64,000 bases of DNA from Corbicula japonica (Eukaryota; Mollusca; Bivalvia; Venerida; Cyrenidae): positions 17,722,053 through 17,786,052 of the forward strand of contig JAZAYU010000002.1 of NCBI GenBank assembly GCA_038501625.1, written 5' to 3'. Shown one piece after another: positions 26,001 to 34,830 of this stretch. Position numbers and translations under genes: made by a program. The notes beneath the pieces are model-generated. The model was not told the origin of the DNA, made no database searches, and saw only the letters and a program-made list of their open reading frames with translations. Within the stretch, counting starts at the first letter, position 1; each line of letters begins with the position of its first letter.

Positions 26001-28655
26001 TCAAAATGAGGTTGTTTGGTTATTTCAAGTCAAAAGGTCATCTTCTTAGCCAAATGAAACCCATGACTGGGTAAAATTTTGAAACATCTTAAGTTTTCAA
26101 TTTTTACCTGAATAATTGAAAACAATATTTTAAAGAAAACATTTTTTTTTAAATTAAATAATAAGACCACTTGTTCATTTTTCATTTACAAACCAAGGCC
26201 AAAATTGATTTAACTTGTATCTACCCCTAATAAAATTGTACATTAAGCAGAAATAATCATCACATTGATTTATCAAATAATTTTTTTCAAAATTCCATGC
26301 TGGATATATAGATGATATTTGTTTTTACCAGTGTAAGATAGAAATATATTTCACCAAGTGAGCTCCAAAATCAGTATTTTCACGAAAATATATAATTCTT
26401 GAGTTCACAAGTGAAATATATTTCTTATCTTTCAAAGGTAAAATCAAATTTTATTTTTATTTTATGCCTTTAGTGCATAATTAGCGTTAATTTGACTGAA
26501 AAAGTGCATGAAATGGCACCAAAAACATTTGTTTATGAAAATACATCATGACATTTTATACCCGAACTTGAGCACATTTTCTAAATGTTTGCTTTGGAAT
26601 ATTATTATGATTGTATGAATGTGTACAAATGTGAAAAAAAAAACGTGAAAATAAAAAATGATATCCCACTATTTGAAAACAGTGGAATACCTTTTTTTCA
26701 CTGAGAAATTTGTATTATTCACTTGAAAACATAAAATCAAAGATCATCTGCTTTACTAGGTCTCTTACAAGTGTGATGAAGCTTGATGGTTGTAATAGCC
26801 CTTTCCTCTGTATTTACACCTTTTTATGCATATGTGACATCCATGCCATCTGATCAGGATCTGCACTGTTCGCTTTTTAATTTATTAGGTTTGTATTGAC
26901 CAAAAATTGAACAGTGCAGATCCTGATTGGATGGCAGATGTGCCAGCTGATCTGGATCTACACTGTTCGCCCATGCCATAAAGGGGTATATATGGAGGAA
27001 AGGGATAGTCTATTCTTGCAAACCTACACACTAGAAACTGCTTTCATCTGTGCCAGAAAAATGCATTGCAAGAAAAAGTAGAGTTGCTGCCTATAAGAAT
27101 TTCCAGTGGTGAAAGTTGTGAAAGAAGTGTGTTTAACTGTTACCTGGTCATCCTTTGAATTTATCAACATAATACAGTAAAAATACATTCATGTTTATTT
27201 TAGATTTTGTGTAATTAACCATTTACTATATAGAAACACCTATATTCCGAGGGTGAACAGATTAGATCAGCTGACATTTGCTTTACTACATACTGGATTA
27301 TGACTGTAATCTGATGGGCCACAAAGTGTAGATCCAGATCACTTGCTCATCTTTACATTCTTGCTGCCATTAGGTTATTTTGAACCAAGAAGGAAAATGT
27401 ATAAACCCTGATCAGACTGCCTGGACTTGCAGCATTATCTATCCCCGGTCACACATGGAATGAAATTCTTATCTATAAAGTAAATGTAAATGGGTTGAAT
27501 TACAGGCTTTGGATTTCTGAAAAACAGTAACACAGACATAATGAACAAAATTTATTCATTTACTCTAAGGGATCCATTGATGATCAGTGTGGATCCAGAT
27601 CAGCTGGCAGATGCCATCTAAATAGGATCTACACTCTTCATTTGTTGATTTATTATGTTATTTGTAAACACAAAGCAAACAGTATAAATCCAGATTAGAT
27701 GGTATGAATGTCCCAAATGATCAGGATCTACTCTGTTTCCTATATGTATAACGTAAAGGATTAACCTGCATTTCTTGATTTGTTTTCAGGGTGTGGACAG
27801 TGAGGAGGTGGATGAAATGATTCCTAAACTTCTTGCGGAAAGGGATCAGCTGAGGTGAGGCTTGCTTTGTAAAGTTGATGCAGCATGAGAAATCAAGACT
27901 TACTGACTTTTACATTAGTTTGAAATTCTGCTAGATTTAATTGAAATCGACAAGAAATGTTGATTATAGTAAATAAATATGTGAAAAGTTTTTTTGTTTT
28001 TTAACACATACAGGTTATAAGGCATACATGATATGCAAACATTGTACAACCTGTCTTTAGCAGCCACCCAAGGGAGTGACAAAAATGGCTGTTAAGGACA
28101 GTAAAATATTAGAAGAAAATGTCAATTTAGGTCATATTTATACTGGCTGTATAAGACATGTGGTTGCATTTTGCAGGTGGCTGCTAAGGCAAGTTTCACT
28201 GTAGATCCAGATCGGCCCGTGCATTTAAATTTGATGGCAATCAAGATCTACACTGTTCGCATCTTGGTCATTAAAACAAAATGAATCAAAAGGCAAACAG
28301 TGAAAATCCTGATCAGACAGCATGGATGTGCTGGATCTACACATTTGCCCATGCGATAAAGATGGTACTTACTGAATGAAGTGTTAAAGTAATTGCCCAT
28401 TCATGTTTGAAATTTTTAATATATTACAGGAAACTCCTGAAGTCCAAGTGTAACCCCCAGTTCGGCAGCATGTTCCGCACTCATCACAACCCGACATATT
28501 TCTCCCGTCGGATGGGGAGATTTGCCGACATCTACACATCGTCTCTGACCAACCTGCTGCAATACTCAGTGGAGCACACGTTCTACCCGAGAAGAACGGC
28601 CCTACCCCATGAACCATACCCCTTTGCTGACCCCACTCATGGACACTTTACATGA
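2100..28655 (+). CDS. NT5DC3: 5'-nucleotidase domain-containing protein 3-like (NT5DC2/NT5DC3 family), complete, 17 coding exons
   Basis: Coding exons read by eye, all GT-AG and phase-consistent: 2100-2256, 4170-4351, 5374-5448, 5872-5927, 6501-6591, 7189-7257, 7986-8042, 9580-9640, 11775-11877, 15063-15164, 15938-16022, 16982-17068, 17641-17694, 18658-18744, 20745-20759, 27790-27854, 28430-28655. They join to 1572 nt, giving 523 residues plus TGA. The protein is a HAD-superfamily hydrolase: motif I FDYDYT (D84, D86, T88), motif II ITNS (T277-S279), a candidate catalytic lysine in ARKPKFF (K309/K311), and motif [10 protein letters not shown] (D368, D373). Family signatures [24 protein letters not shown] and [13 protein letters not shown] are also present. 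The first ~45 residues are basic and acid-free until E11, as in a mitochondrial presequence; the vertebrate paralogues are regarded as mitochondrial. The start ATG has a good context (caaacATGG). Length fits the family (about 520-550). NT5DC2 versus NT5DC3 cannot be settled by eye; substrate unknown. Introns are full of MITEs. Confidence 0.93.
2947..3835. mobile_element. hAT-like non-autonomous element, 5-bp target duplication
   Basis: The ends CAGGGCTTTTTCAG and CTGAAAAAGCCCTG are inverted repeats flanked by the direct repeat caaaa (2942-2946 and 3836-3840). The 889-bp interior has no long reading frame. It lies in NT5DC3 intron 1. hAT assignment is inference from the CAGGG ends and a 5-bp duplication. 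Confidence 0.75.
4170..4351 (+). CDS. NT5DC3: NT5DC3 exon 2, carries HAD motif I
   Basis: This 182-nt exon encodes residues 53-113. It contains the nucleophile motif DYDYTLA preceded by [14 protein letters not shown], the most strongly conserved block of the NT5DC/cN-II family. The acceptor is cttccag and the donor is AAG|gtaagt. The exon closes the codon opened by the last base of exon 1. Confidence 0.93.
4992..5009. repeat. poly-G tract
   Basis: An uninterrupted run of about 18 G in the intron between NT5DC3 exons 2 and 3. Homopolymer length in an assembly is unreliable. Confidence 0.8.
5497..5642. repeat. MITE-B foldback element
   Basis: A ~145-bp near-palindrome starting GCCCAAGATCATAAAACT and ending with its reverse complement. 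Internal arms have CAAATCTCA..GATTGGCTGAAATGG-type sequence. A second, more diverged copy lies at about 6632-6772. Confidence 0.8.
8901..9050. repeat. two-copy tandem repeat of about 83 bp
   Basis: The sequence starting atagatattctagagtatgt at 8901 repeats at 8984 with minor changes. The second unit ends next to a hAT-like element. Confidence 0.75.
9057..9398. mobile_element. hAT-like MITE, 5-bp target duplication aacaa
   Basis: 342 bp with ends CAGGGCTTTTCATC and GATGAAAAGCCCTG and the direct repeat aacaa at 9052-9056 and 9399-9403. The interior resembles the element at 13449-13772. Confidence 0.8.
9655..9874. repeat. MITE-A copy
   Basis: Begins AACCCTTTCCTCCATT and ends with the inverted form GGTGGAAAGGGG. 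Both internal GATC-rich hairpins are intact. It lies directly after NT5DC3 exon 8. Confidence 0.75.
9991..10224. mobile_element. MITE-A, full length with TTAA duplication, inserted in MITE-B
   Basis: 234 bp beginning CCCATTCCTGTATAG and ending CTATCC-like AGGAAAGGG. It is flanked by TTAA at 9987-9990 and 10225-10228. The outer sequence (9947-9990 plus 10225-10274) rejoins into a MITE-B copy in which one base change created the TTAA target. This shows directly that MITE-A moves and duplicates TTAA, as piggyBac-type elements do. Confidence 0.85.
10884..10957 (+). repeat. tRNA-like sequence (SINE head or tRNA pseudogene)
   Basis: Contains an A-box-like TAGTGTAGTGGATGACACC, a 7-base loop CTCCAAA between GC-rich halves, a B-box-like GGTTCAATACT, and then a run of seven T (possible Pol III stop). 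The acceptor and T stems do not pair well, so a functional tRNA is unlikely. Confidence 0.35.
11775..11877 (+). CDS. NT5DC3: NT5DC3 exon 9, HAD motif II
   Basis: This 103-nt exon encodes residues 250-283 and the first two bases of codon 284. It ends in the hydrophobic strand LFIITNS, HAD motif II. The acceptor is tgttttag and the donor is gtaagt. The intron after it (11878-15062) holds a TTAA-flanked element, a MITE-A copy and two hAT-like elements. Confidence 0.9.
11907..12136. repeat. MITE-A copy
   Basis: ATTTACTCCTTATAC at one end and GTATGTAGTAAAGCG at the other, with both internal hairpins. It is followed to about 12640 by AT-rich sequence in which I see nothing. Confidence 0.65.
12644..13167. 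mobile_element. second TTAA-flanked element (ends AGGGAGATGTGCAGG)
   Basis: 524 bp with 15-bp perfect inverted ends AGGGAGATGTGCAGG and flanking TTAA at 12640-12643 and 13168-13171. No coding capacity is seen. A TTAA target is typical of piggyBac-like transposons, but these ends differ from MITE-A. Confidence 0.75.
13449..13772. mobile_element. hAT-like MITE, 5-bp target duplication gatga
   Basis: 324 bp, same family as 9057-9398 (ends CAGGGCTTTTCATC). The direct repeat gatga lies at 13444-13448 and 13773-13777. Confidence 0.82.
13845..14977. mobile_element. longer hAT-like element, 5-bp target duplication acata
   Basis: 1133 bp starting CAGGGATTAAGC and ending GATCCCTG, flanked by acata at 13840-13844 and 14978-14982. 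It contains the GGAGAAGTGACTTCTCCC motif, also seen as fragments near 8175 and 56910. No transposase frame. It lies in the intron before NT5DC3 exon 10. Confidence 0.7.
16982..17068 (+). CDS. NT5DC3: NT5DC3 exon 12, HAD motif IV
   Basis: An 87-nt exon of whole codons (residues 347-375). It contains [13 protein letters not shown], in which D368 and D373 are the motif IV acidic pair expected to bind Mg2+. The acceptor is gttttag and the donor is gtaagt. Confidence 0.92.
17811..17943. repeat. MITE-B inserted in a MITE-A copy
   Basis: A near-perfect foldback (CAAGGTTATAAAGCTGAG.. to its complement) with MITE-A sequence immediately on both sides. Confidence 0.8.
19714..19855. repeat. 142-base near-perfect hairpin
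   Basis: The left arm from 19714 and right arm to 19855 (TTATTTACTTATTAGCTGGG and its complement) are complementary to a loop near 19780-19792 (agaggcgatagccga), with an inner arm GTTATTGAC/GTCAATAAC. Related GGTCAATATC fragments follow to about 20040. Confidence 0.8.
20745..20759 (+). CDS. NT5DC3: candidate 15-nt microexon of NT5DC3 (five residues)
   Basis: Five codons (MNENM) sit between a strong acceptor (ttttctctctacag) and a good donor (gtatgt). Exon 14 (ends 18744) and exon 16 (starts 27790) are both at phase 0, so including or skipping it keeps the frame. The site lies in the linker before the C-terminal helix. As I recall the vertebrate proteins, the skipped form (518 residues) has the same local length as they do, so this is probably a cassette exon or a chance match. 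Transcript data would decide. Confidence 0.5.
20831..21403. repeat. triple nest: MITE-A holding MITE-B and a hAT-like MITE
   Basis: The outer MITE-A runs from TTAACCCTTCACTCCATA to AGAGTAAAGGGTTAA. MITE-B (20907-21055) interrupts its first hairpin. A 190-bp element (21090-21279) with ends CAGGGGTTCCA and TGGAACCCCTG and the 5-bp duplication ttata (21085-21089, 21280-21284) interrupts its centre. A degenerate relative of that third element lies at about 25876-26056. Confidence 0.8.
21480..21740. repeat. dispersed repeat fragment in the intron after the microexon
   Basis: Sequence of the type 'gggtagatttctttcaaacttg ... accagagttatagccc' resembles common dispersed molluscan repeats, also hinted near 34150 and 52800. 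No ends are visible. From 21740 to 22880 I recognise nothing further. Confidence 0.4.
22890..23018. repeat. MITE-B copy with symmetrical ends
   Basis: Starts GGGCCCAAGATCATAAAACT and ends with the exact reverse complement GGGCCC. A few bases are missing from one central arm. Confidence 0.85.
23359..23592. mobile_element. MITE-A, full length with TTAA duplication
   Basis: 234 bp, CCCTTTCCTGTATAG to CAGGAAAGGG, flanked by TTAA at 23355-23358 and 23593-23596. Other copies lie at about 23040-23255 and 23785-24006. Confidence 0.85.
24226..25172. mobile_element. pogo/Tigger-like non-autonomous element, copy 1
   Basis: 947 bp. The ends CACTGCAACTCCGTTATAT and the complementary right end GGAGTTGCAGTG are flanked by TA (24224-24225, 25173-25174). 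Repeated ATATCGCG motifs occur at both ends. A TA target and CAGT/CACTGxAACxCCG ends fit the pogo/Tigger branch of Tc1/mariner (inference). The short reading frames inside show no transposase motif I can name. Confidence 0.75.
25447..25855. repeat. paired dispersed repeat, copy 1
   Basis: Opens with a ~115-base hairpin (GTAAGATAGAAATATATTTC and its complement), followed by ~290 bases including AACAGTG. A second, ~80% similar copy occupies about 26328-26730. Confidence 0.65.
26328..26730. repeat. paired dispersed repeat, copy 2
   Basis: Same layout as 25447-25855: a hairpin with GTAAGATAGAAATATATTTC, then a 3' part ending near ACAGTGGAATACC. Confidence 0.65.
26798..28387. repeat. MITE-A copies flanking NT5DC3 exon 16
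   Basis: Copies at about 26798-27007 (good), 27218-27490 and 27560-27765 (old), and 28195-28387 (partial). Confidence 0.65.
28430..28655 (+). CDS. NT5DC3: NT5DC3 terminal coding exon
   Basis: This 226-nt exon completes an AGG codon with exon 16 and runs to TGA at 28653-28655. It encodes the conserved C-terminal block [20 protein letters not shown], then FADIY and [11 protein letters not shown], as in vertebrate NT5DC2/3. Its GC content is clearly higher than that of the flanking introns, as expected of constrained coding sequence. Confidence 0.93.
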
Positions 28656-28971
28656 AAGTTTCTTCTTGTTTCATTAACAAGTATTGTCAAAAAACTAAAT
28701 CAACACGTTTTGCCATATGTAAGCCAAACATATATGCCAAACACTTTCCACATACAGTGTATTCATTAAAATTGATAGGATACTTTTTTGTGTCGGCCAC
28801 ATTAAAGCCAAAATCTCTCATTTAAAGTCAACATCTCTCATTTAAACAAAAACCTGCCTCATTTAGAGCCAAAGATTTTCTTGGTGAAAGCCAAAATTTA
28901 CCTCATCTGAAGACATATTTCTCCTGTATTTGTTCAGCATGATTGCTTATTAAGTAGTTTTCAGAAAAAAA

Positions 28972-28977
28972 AATAAA
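28972..28977 (+). promoter_or_regulatory. probable poly(A) signal of NT5DC3
   Basis: An AATAAA hexamer 317 bases after the NT5DC3 stop codon, the first canonical one I see downstream. T-rich sequence follows. The position gives a 3' UTR of about 340 bases; not otherwise supported. Confidence 0.45.
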
Positions 28978-29142
28978 ATGTTGTATTATATATGCAATCT
29001 CCATTTAAGTTTCTAATCTACTACATATAGCATGGTAAATCGAAACTTTTTTTTTTGCATAATTTTTTACCTACATGTACAGCTTTGCCACAAAATAAGA
29101 TTTTTTGACATACATGCATAAAACTACTGTTGAACAGTAATT

Positions 29143-31240
29143 TAACATTTTACTTCATAGATACACCTTGATCACATTGGCAAATAGTGTCATCTGATAA
29201 GGATCTACACTGTTCACTTTTTTGTCAGAAATAATGTTATAATCAGAAAGCAAACAGTTTAAATCTTGTTCAGATGGCATGGATGTGCTGACTGATCTGG
29301 ATCTAAACTGGTCACACATGCGATAAAATGCACATACCGGGTATATGGAATCAAGGGTGAACAGGGGCCTAACTATGCATATTGCATTTTTTTCCTTTAC
29401 CTGTGAAGTCATATCCTATTTTTCTAAGAGCTTTAACCCTTTCCTCCATAGATATACCTATATTGCATGGGCAAACGGTTTAGATCCAGATCAGCTGGCA
29501 CATTCGTGCCATCTGATCAGGATCTAAATTTTTCACTTTTTGACCAAAGAGCAACCTGGGCAGATTCTAATCAGACAGCACAGATGTGCTGGCTGATCTG
29601 GATCTACACTGACTGGTAGCAAATGTGTAAAAATGCGTATACATAGAGAAAAGGTCTTTTTGACATTTTTCAAAATATTCCTTAATATGTTGATACTCTT
29701 TACAGTAAATTTAAAAATACTCCAATATTTGTTAAATTTTTTTTTTCAATTTTAAAACTGTATTTGTTCATGTTTGATCTCATTTTGGATATAAATTTAA
29801 ATAAAGGCTTTACTCCATATGATATGGCAGTTATCCCATGTCAAACAGTGTTGATCCAGGTCCCAAGGTTATAAAGCTGAGATTAGAAACCAGTCTCAAA
29901 TCTCAAGGATCTGATTGGCTGAAATGGCGACTGGTCGCCATTTCAGCCAATCAGATGCTTGAGATTTGAGACTGGTTTCCATGCTCAGTTTTATAACCTT
30001 GGGCACAGATCAGCCGGCTTACATGATGTGCCTTTCTGATCAGGATATGCAGTATTTGCTTTTTATTTTATTAGGTATTTTCTGACTAAGAAACAAACAG
30101 TTTAGATCCTGATTACATGGCACAGATGTGCGGGCTGATCTACGCTGTTTGCACATGCGATAAAAGGAATTTATATGGAGTAAATGGTTAAAAGGATTAC
30201 AACTATGATACAAGTTTGGCTGAACACTGCTGAAATGTGTGTTCACTATGTCTCAAAAGGTTATTGTCTCACAGTAATTAAGTTGCATGAAAACTTGCAG
30301 TGACTATGCATATTTGATACTTCTTTTCATGGTTTTTAAAAAATCTGGGACAATGATTATATTCTCAAGATATGGAGAACAGGGCCAAAAATATTTAAAT
30401 TGAAACAGGAAACCGGTCTCAAAACTCGAGCTTTTGATCGAGCTTTTGATTGGTCTGTTTGGAGACTGAGCCAAATTTCAGCCAATCTGCTGCTTGAGAT
30501 TGGAGACTTGTCTCCAGCTTCAGCTTTGTGATCTTTGGTCCTGTCTCAAAACTCTGTCATAGTCATAGTCAGTCAGCTATTTTAGATTGAAGATAAGTCC
30601 CTCCCAATATCATATCATGTTTACTTTTTGATTTTGTTACACATTTTGAAAATAAAGTGGTATTTTTACCACGGAATGTATAATAAGTAATGCCGTCTGC
30701 TCAAATTTATGACGTCATATCAAAGATTGACGTCAACTGTCTGATGGTACCTTTTACGGTGACGCGTCCCATTTAATATGCACCCTGAATACCTCCCACT
30801 TCAAACCCCAAGTGTTCTTACAGAAAATTGAGATTACCAGAATGCACCTTTAATTATATCACATGAATTTATGTTTACTGCTGTAAACAACCTAATTTTA
30901 ACAGGCAGCGTTTTAATAATTTTCTAGTATTATATGAAGGAATCATCGTCTATGCAAAGAAAAAATGGTTGTGTTAGCTTTAGAATAAGATCTGTTCGTG
31001 TGATTTTTTTAACCAATCTTTCACCCATTACTCCATTTATATACCTAAATATATATATGGCATGGGCAAGAAACAATCTGCTGGCACATTTGTGCCATCT
31101 GATCAGGACCAGCATTGTTTGCTTTTTGATTAATTAGGTATTTCCTTTCCAAAATATGATTAGTGCAGATCCTGATCTGATGTTACATATGTGATGGCTG
31201 GTCTGGATCTACACTGGTCGCACATCCATTAAAACTTGTA
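29143..31240. repeat. MITE-A and MITE-B copies downstream of NT5DC3
   Basis: MITE-A lies at about 29143-29360, 29434-29655, 29803-30191 and 31018-31240. The third is split by MITE-B at 29861-30005. A separate old MITE-B is at 30383-30545. The rest of this intergenic stretch shows no gene. Confidence 0.7.
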
Positions 31241-31299
31241 TATATGGATTTTAAATATTTTGAACAGAGGAAATGTCCACAGTATGTGATTCTTGTGAG

Positions 31300-31770
31300 A
31301 GGTTTGTTGTTCTAGTTTCTGACCCTTCATATTCTATGTGTGTTCTAGTTTGTAACCTTTCTTATTCTATGTGTTCTAGTTTCTGACCCTTCATATTTCT
31401 ATGTGTGTTCTAGTTTTTAACCTTTCTTATTCTATTTGTTCTAGTTTGTGACCTCTCATATTATATTTATGCATAATATATGCACTTAGTTGTACAATAT
31501 GGTATTATATTTTTGTAGGTTTATCATGCATCTATTTATAGAATAACATGTGCACATTAATTTGTTTTGTTTCACAGATGGTTTGTTATGTTTTTGTAGC
31601 TTGATCAAGCATCTTTTTATAGAGTTAAATATGCACACTGTTATACAATATACTTAATATAGTGTTATGTTTTTGTAGGTTTATCATGCATCTACTTATG
31701 GTGTTAAATATGCAGTCAGTTATGCAATATGGTGTTATGATTTTATAGATTTATCATGCATCTATTTATA
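31300..31770. repeat. imperfect tandem repeats, ~50 and ~70 bp
   Basis: The phrase 'tctatgtgtgttctagtttgt' recurs about five times from 31310 to 31450. Then 'ggtttatcatgcatctatttata' recurs about every 70-110 bases to 31770. No gene is seen from 31770 to 32640. Confidence 0.6.
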
Positions 31771-32645
31771 GTGTTTAAAATGAGATATATATTGTTATTT
31801 TTTCAGTTCATCTAATATAATATTAAGTTCAAATTTGGCTTGCTTCATCTATTATGTGTTTGGGTGACATGTTTTTAGGTACTTACAGTAATGCATGTAC
31901 TCAATGCTTTAACTTGGTCAACTTTAACTTAAGCCAGGGCATTATTTTTCAGTAATTTTTCCTTAATGACCCTTAGAGTGTCTAGATTTTTTAACAGAAC
32001 TAATTCAGAAAGTAATGAATTTATATCACTCTGCAATAAATCAATTTCAAATGGGTTAAAGTTTTGTATGGCCATTTGAAAGAAAAGGTTATACATAGGG
32101 ATTGTTTTATCTGTCTATCCATTGGTTCTTGAAAACTTAATGTTGACTTTAACTTTGCCATTTCTTAAAATTTCTATATCAAACTTTTAAATTCTAGTGC
32201 TTATGACAACACAGTTGTAATGATGCCAAATTCTTTTAGTCAAGGTCACATTTGATGAGTTATGCACCTTTTTGTACTTTTGTCACAAAAACTTAACATA
32301 GGCTATAGCATTGCCATTTCTTAATTTCAAATATTCAAATAATGTTGCTATGACAACCGAGTTGTGATGATTCCAAATTCTTAAGGTCAAGGTCTCATGT
32401 GATGAAGATTTGCCCCTTTTGTACTTGAATATTTTATTCTGACAAAGTACCAGATGGCAACCAAATTGTTAAACTGAACACCCATTTAGTATAACTGTGA
32501 TAATATAAATAAAGTAATATAATATAAATAAATAAAAATGACAAAACATAAAATTACTTTATAAACTTGAAGCACATTGTCTTAAGATTCTGTCAGAAAT
32601 TTTGAGGAATACATGTCAATCTTTTTTTGCTGACATTATCCTACT

Positions 32646-32826
32646 TGTCATTATCTCGGTCCTTTGTGGTGAACCTCATCCTGTTGTGGTAGGTCAGAGA
32701 ATCTCTAGCATTGCCCCTGTATCCACTGACTTCCAGTCTATATAGTTCACTTTCTGATTTCACCTTAAAATGGCTGTTCTTGGCATAAGCTGTGTGTTTC
32801 CATAATTGATATCTTCCCGTTTTCAC
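32646..32826 (-). pseudogene. fibrinogen-related domain (FReD) exon copy 1
   Basis: The - frame reads TAYAKNSHFKVKSESELYRL, then EVSGYRGNARDSLTYHNRM and FTTKDRDND. This is the middle of a fibrinogen C-terminal domain, where 'SGYSGxAGDSLxYHNGxxFSTxDRDND' includes the Ca-site DRDND. An acceptor-like ttcttttag precedes it and GACAA|gtagga follows it, so it looks like a real exon in origin. I found no partner exons (for example the WWYxxC block). In molluscs FReD proteins act as secreted lectins in immunity (family knowledge). Gene function here is unproven. Confidence 0.6.
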
Positions 32827-33171
32827 TAAAAGAACTAATGTAAATCTATAATTATAATGTTTAATGTTATAAGTAGTCATGGAATATGCATGGGTTTAAA
32901 ATTTCCGCTGTTGTTTGATAGTTGTTACACATGTATCACATTTACCCTTTGTGGCCATTTTGAAGAGATGGCGATACACAGGAATGGCTTTGTCTGTTGG
33001 TCTGTCCATCAAGAAAACTTCAAAATTATCTTGTTTATGACTTAAATCTCATTATGATGTCAAAATCTTAAGATCATGGTCACACTTGACAAAGTTATGC
33101 CACTTTTTAAACAAAATTTTGTCATGAAAAGTTAACATTGGCTAAAAAATTGCCATTTTTTATTAGCTCAC

Positions 33172-34330
33172 CTGTCACAGGGTGAGCTTTTGTGAGGGGC
33201 TTTCGTCCGTCCCTCCGTTCACAATTGTTGTCCGCACTCTAGCGGTTGTAATTTTGGTCAGATCTTCTTCAAACTTGATCAGAATGTTTATCTCAATGAT
33301 ATCTAGATCAAGTTCGTAACTGGGTCATGTGACCCTAAAACCTAGGTCACTAGGTCAAATTATAGAAAAAGCTTGTCCGCACTCTAGCGGTCGTAATTTT
33401 GGTGTGATCTTCTTTAAACTTGGTCAAAATGTTTATCTCGATGATATCTAGGTCAAGTTCGAAACTGGGTCATGTTACCTTGAAATCTAGGTCACTAGGT
33501 CAAATTATAGAAAAAGCTTGTCCGCACTCTAGCGGTCGTAATTTTGGTGTGATCTTCTTTAAACTTGGTCAGAATGTTTATCTCAATGATATCTAGGTCA
33601 AGTTCGAAACTGGGTCATGTGACCTTGAAATCTAGGTCACTAGGTCAAATTATAGAAAAAGCTTGTCTGCACTCTAGCAGTCTTAATTTTGGTGCGATCT
33701 TCTTTAAACTTGGTCAGAATGTTAATCTCAATGACATCTAGATTTAGTTCGAAACTGGGTCATGTGACCTTAAAAACTAGGTCACTAGGTCAAATTATAG
33801 AAAAAGCTTGTCCGCACTCTAGTGGTCTTAATTTTGGTGGGATCTTCTTCCAACTTGGTCAGAACGTTTATCTCAATGACATCTACTTCAAGTTCGAAAC
33901 TGGGTCATTTGACCTTGAAAACTAGGTCACTAGGTCAAATTATAGAATAAGCTTATTCTCACTCAACAGTCTGAATTTTGGTCAGATCTTCTTTAAACTT
34001 GGTTAGAATGTCTATCTCAATGATATCTAGGTCAAGTTTGAAACTGGGTCATGTTACCTTGAAATCTAGGTCACTAGGTCCAATTATAGAAAAGCTTGTC
34101 TGCACTCTAGCGGTCTTAATTTTGGTCTGATCTTCTTCAAACTTGGTCAAAATGTTTATCCATAGATTCCATAATGGGTTCCAGAGTTATGGCCCTTGAA
34201 AGAGCCAAAGTAAGCTATTTTGACCTATTCACAATAGCAGCTTTTTTTTTTACTTGATTTTACCACACTTACACAAAACTCTTGCAAGCATTGAGCAGTT
34301 GTTGACAGGTGTGTGACCCAGGGTCCTATG
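33172..34330. repeat. AGCTCACCTGTCAC repeat with ~146-bp internal tandem array
   Basis: Opens with the hairpin-like AGCTCACCTGTCACAGGGTG, then about seven ~146-bp units, each starting near 'gcttgtccgcactctagcgg' (33228, 33374, 33520, 33666, 33812, ~33955, ~34100), with high similarity. Closes with 'gtgtgtgacccagggtcc'. The unit includes many 'aggtcactaggtca' motifs. Confidence 0.85.
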
Positions 34331-34552
34331 GACCCTCTTGCATTTCTTTAAAGAAAAAACTTTAAAATCATATTGCTTGTAACGATAGGGTCGTGATACA
34401 ATGTAATAAATGTAATAATATAAACAAATAAAAATGATAAAACATATAAAAATTCTTTATAAACTTTAAGCCTTTTGTATTGTGATTCTGTAAAGGCATT
34501 GAGAAATATGTGTAACTCTCCTCTTTATAACCTTGCTGACATATTCCCACTT

Positions 34553-34830
34553 GTCATTATCTCGGTCTTTTGTGGTGAATGTCATCCCGTTGTGGTGAAT
34601 GTCATCCCGTTGTGGTGAATGTCATCCCGTTGTGGTGAACGTCATCCCATTGTGATAGGTCACAGAATTTTTTGGCGTCACGCTGTGTCCACTGACTTCC
34701 AGTCTATCGAGCTCACTTTCTGAAATCACTTGTCATTATCCCTGTCCTTTGTGGGGAACGTCATCCCGTTGTGATAGGGTCAGAGAATCTCCGGCGTCAC
34801 CACTGTATTCACTGACTTCCAGTCTATTTA
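34553..34830 (-). pseudogene. degenerate FReD exon copies 2 and 3 in tandem
   Basis: Two adjacent copies of the same FReD exon segment. The first holds four 20-bp units ('tgtggtgaatgtcatcccgt' type) that break the frame. Confidence 0.55.
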
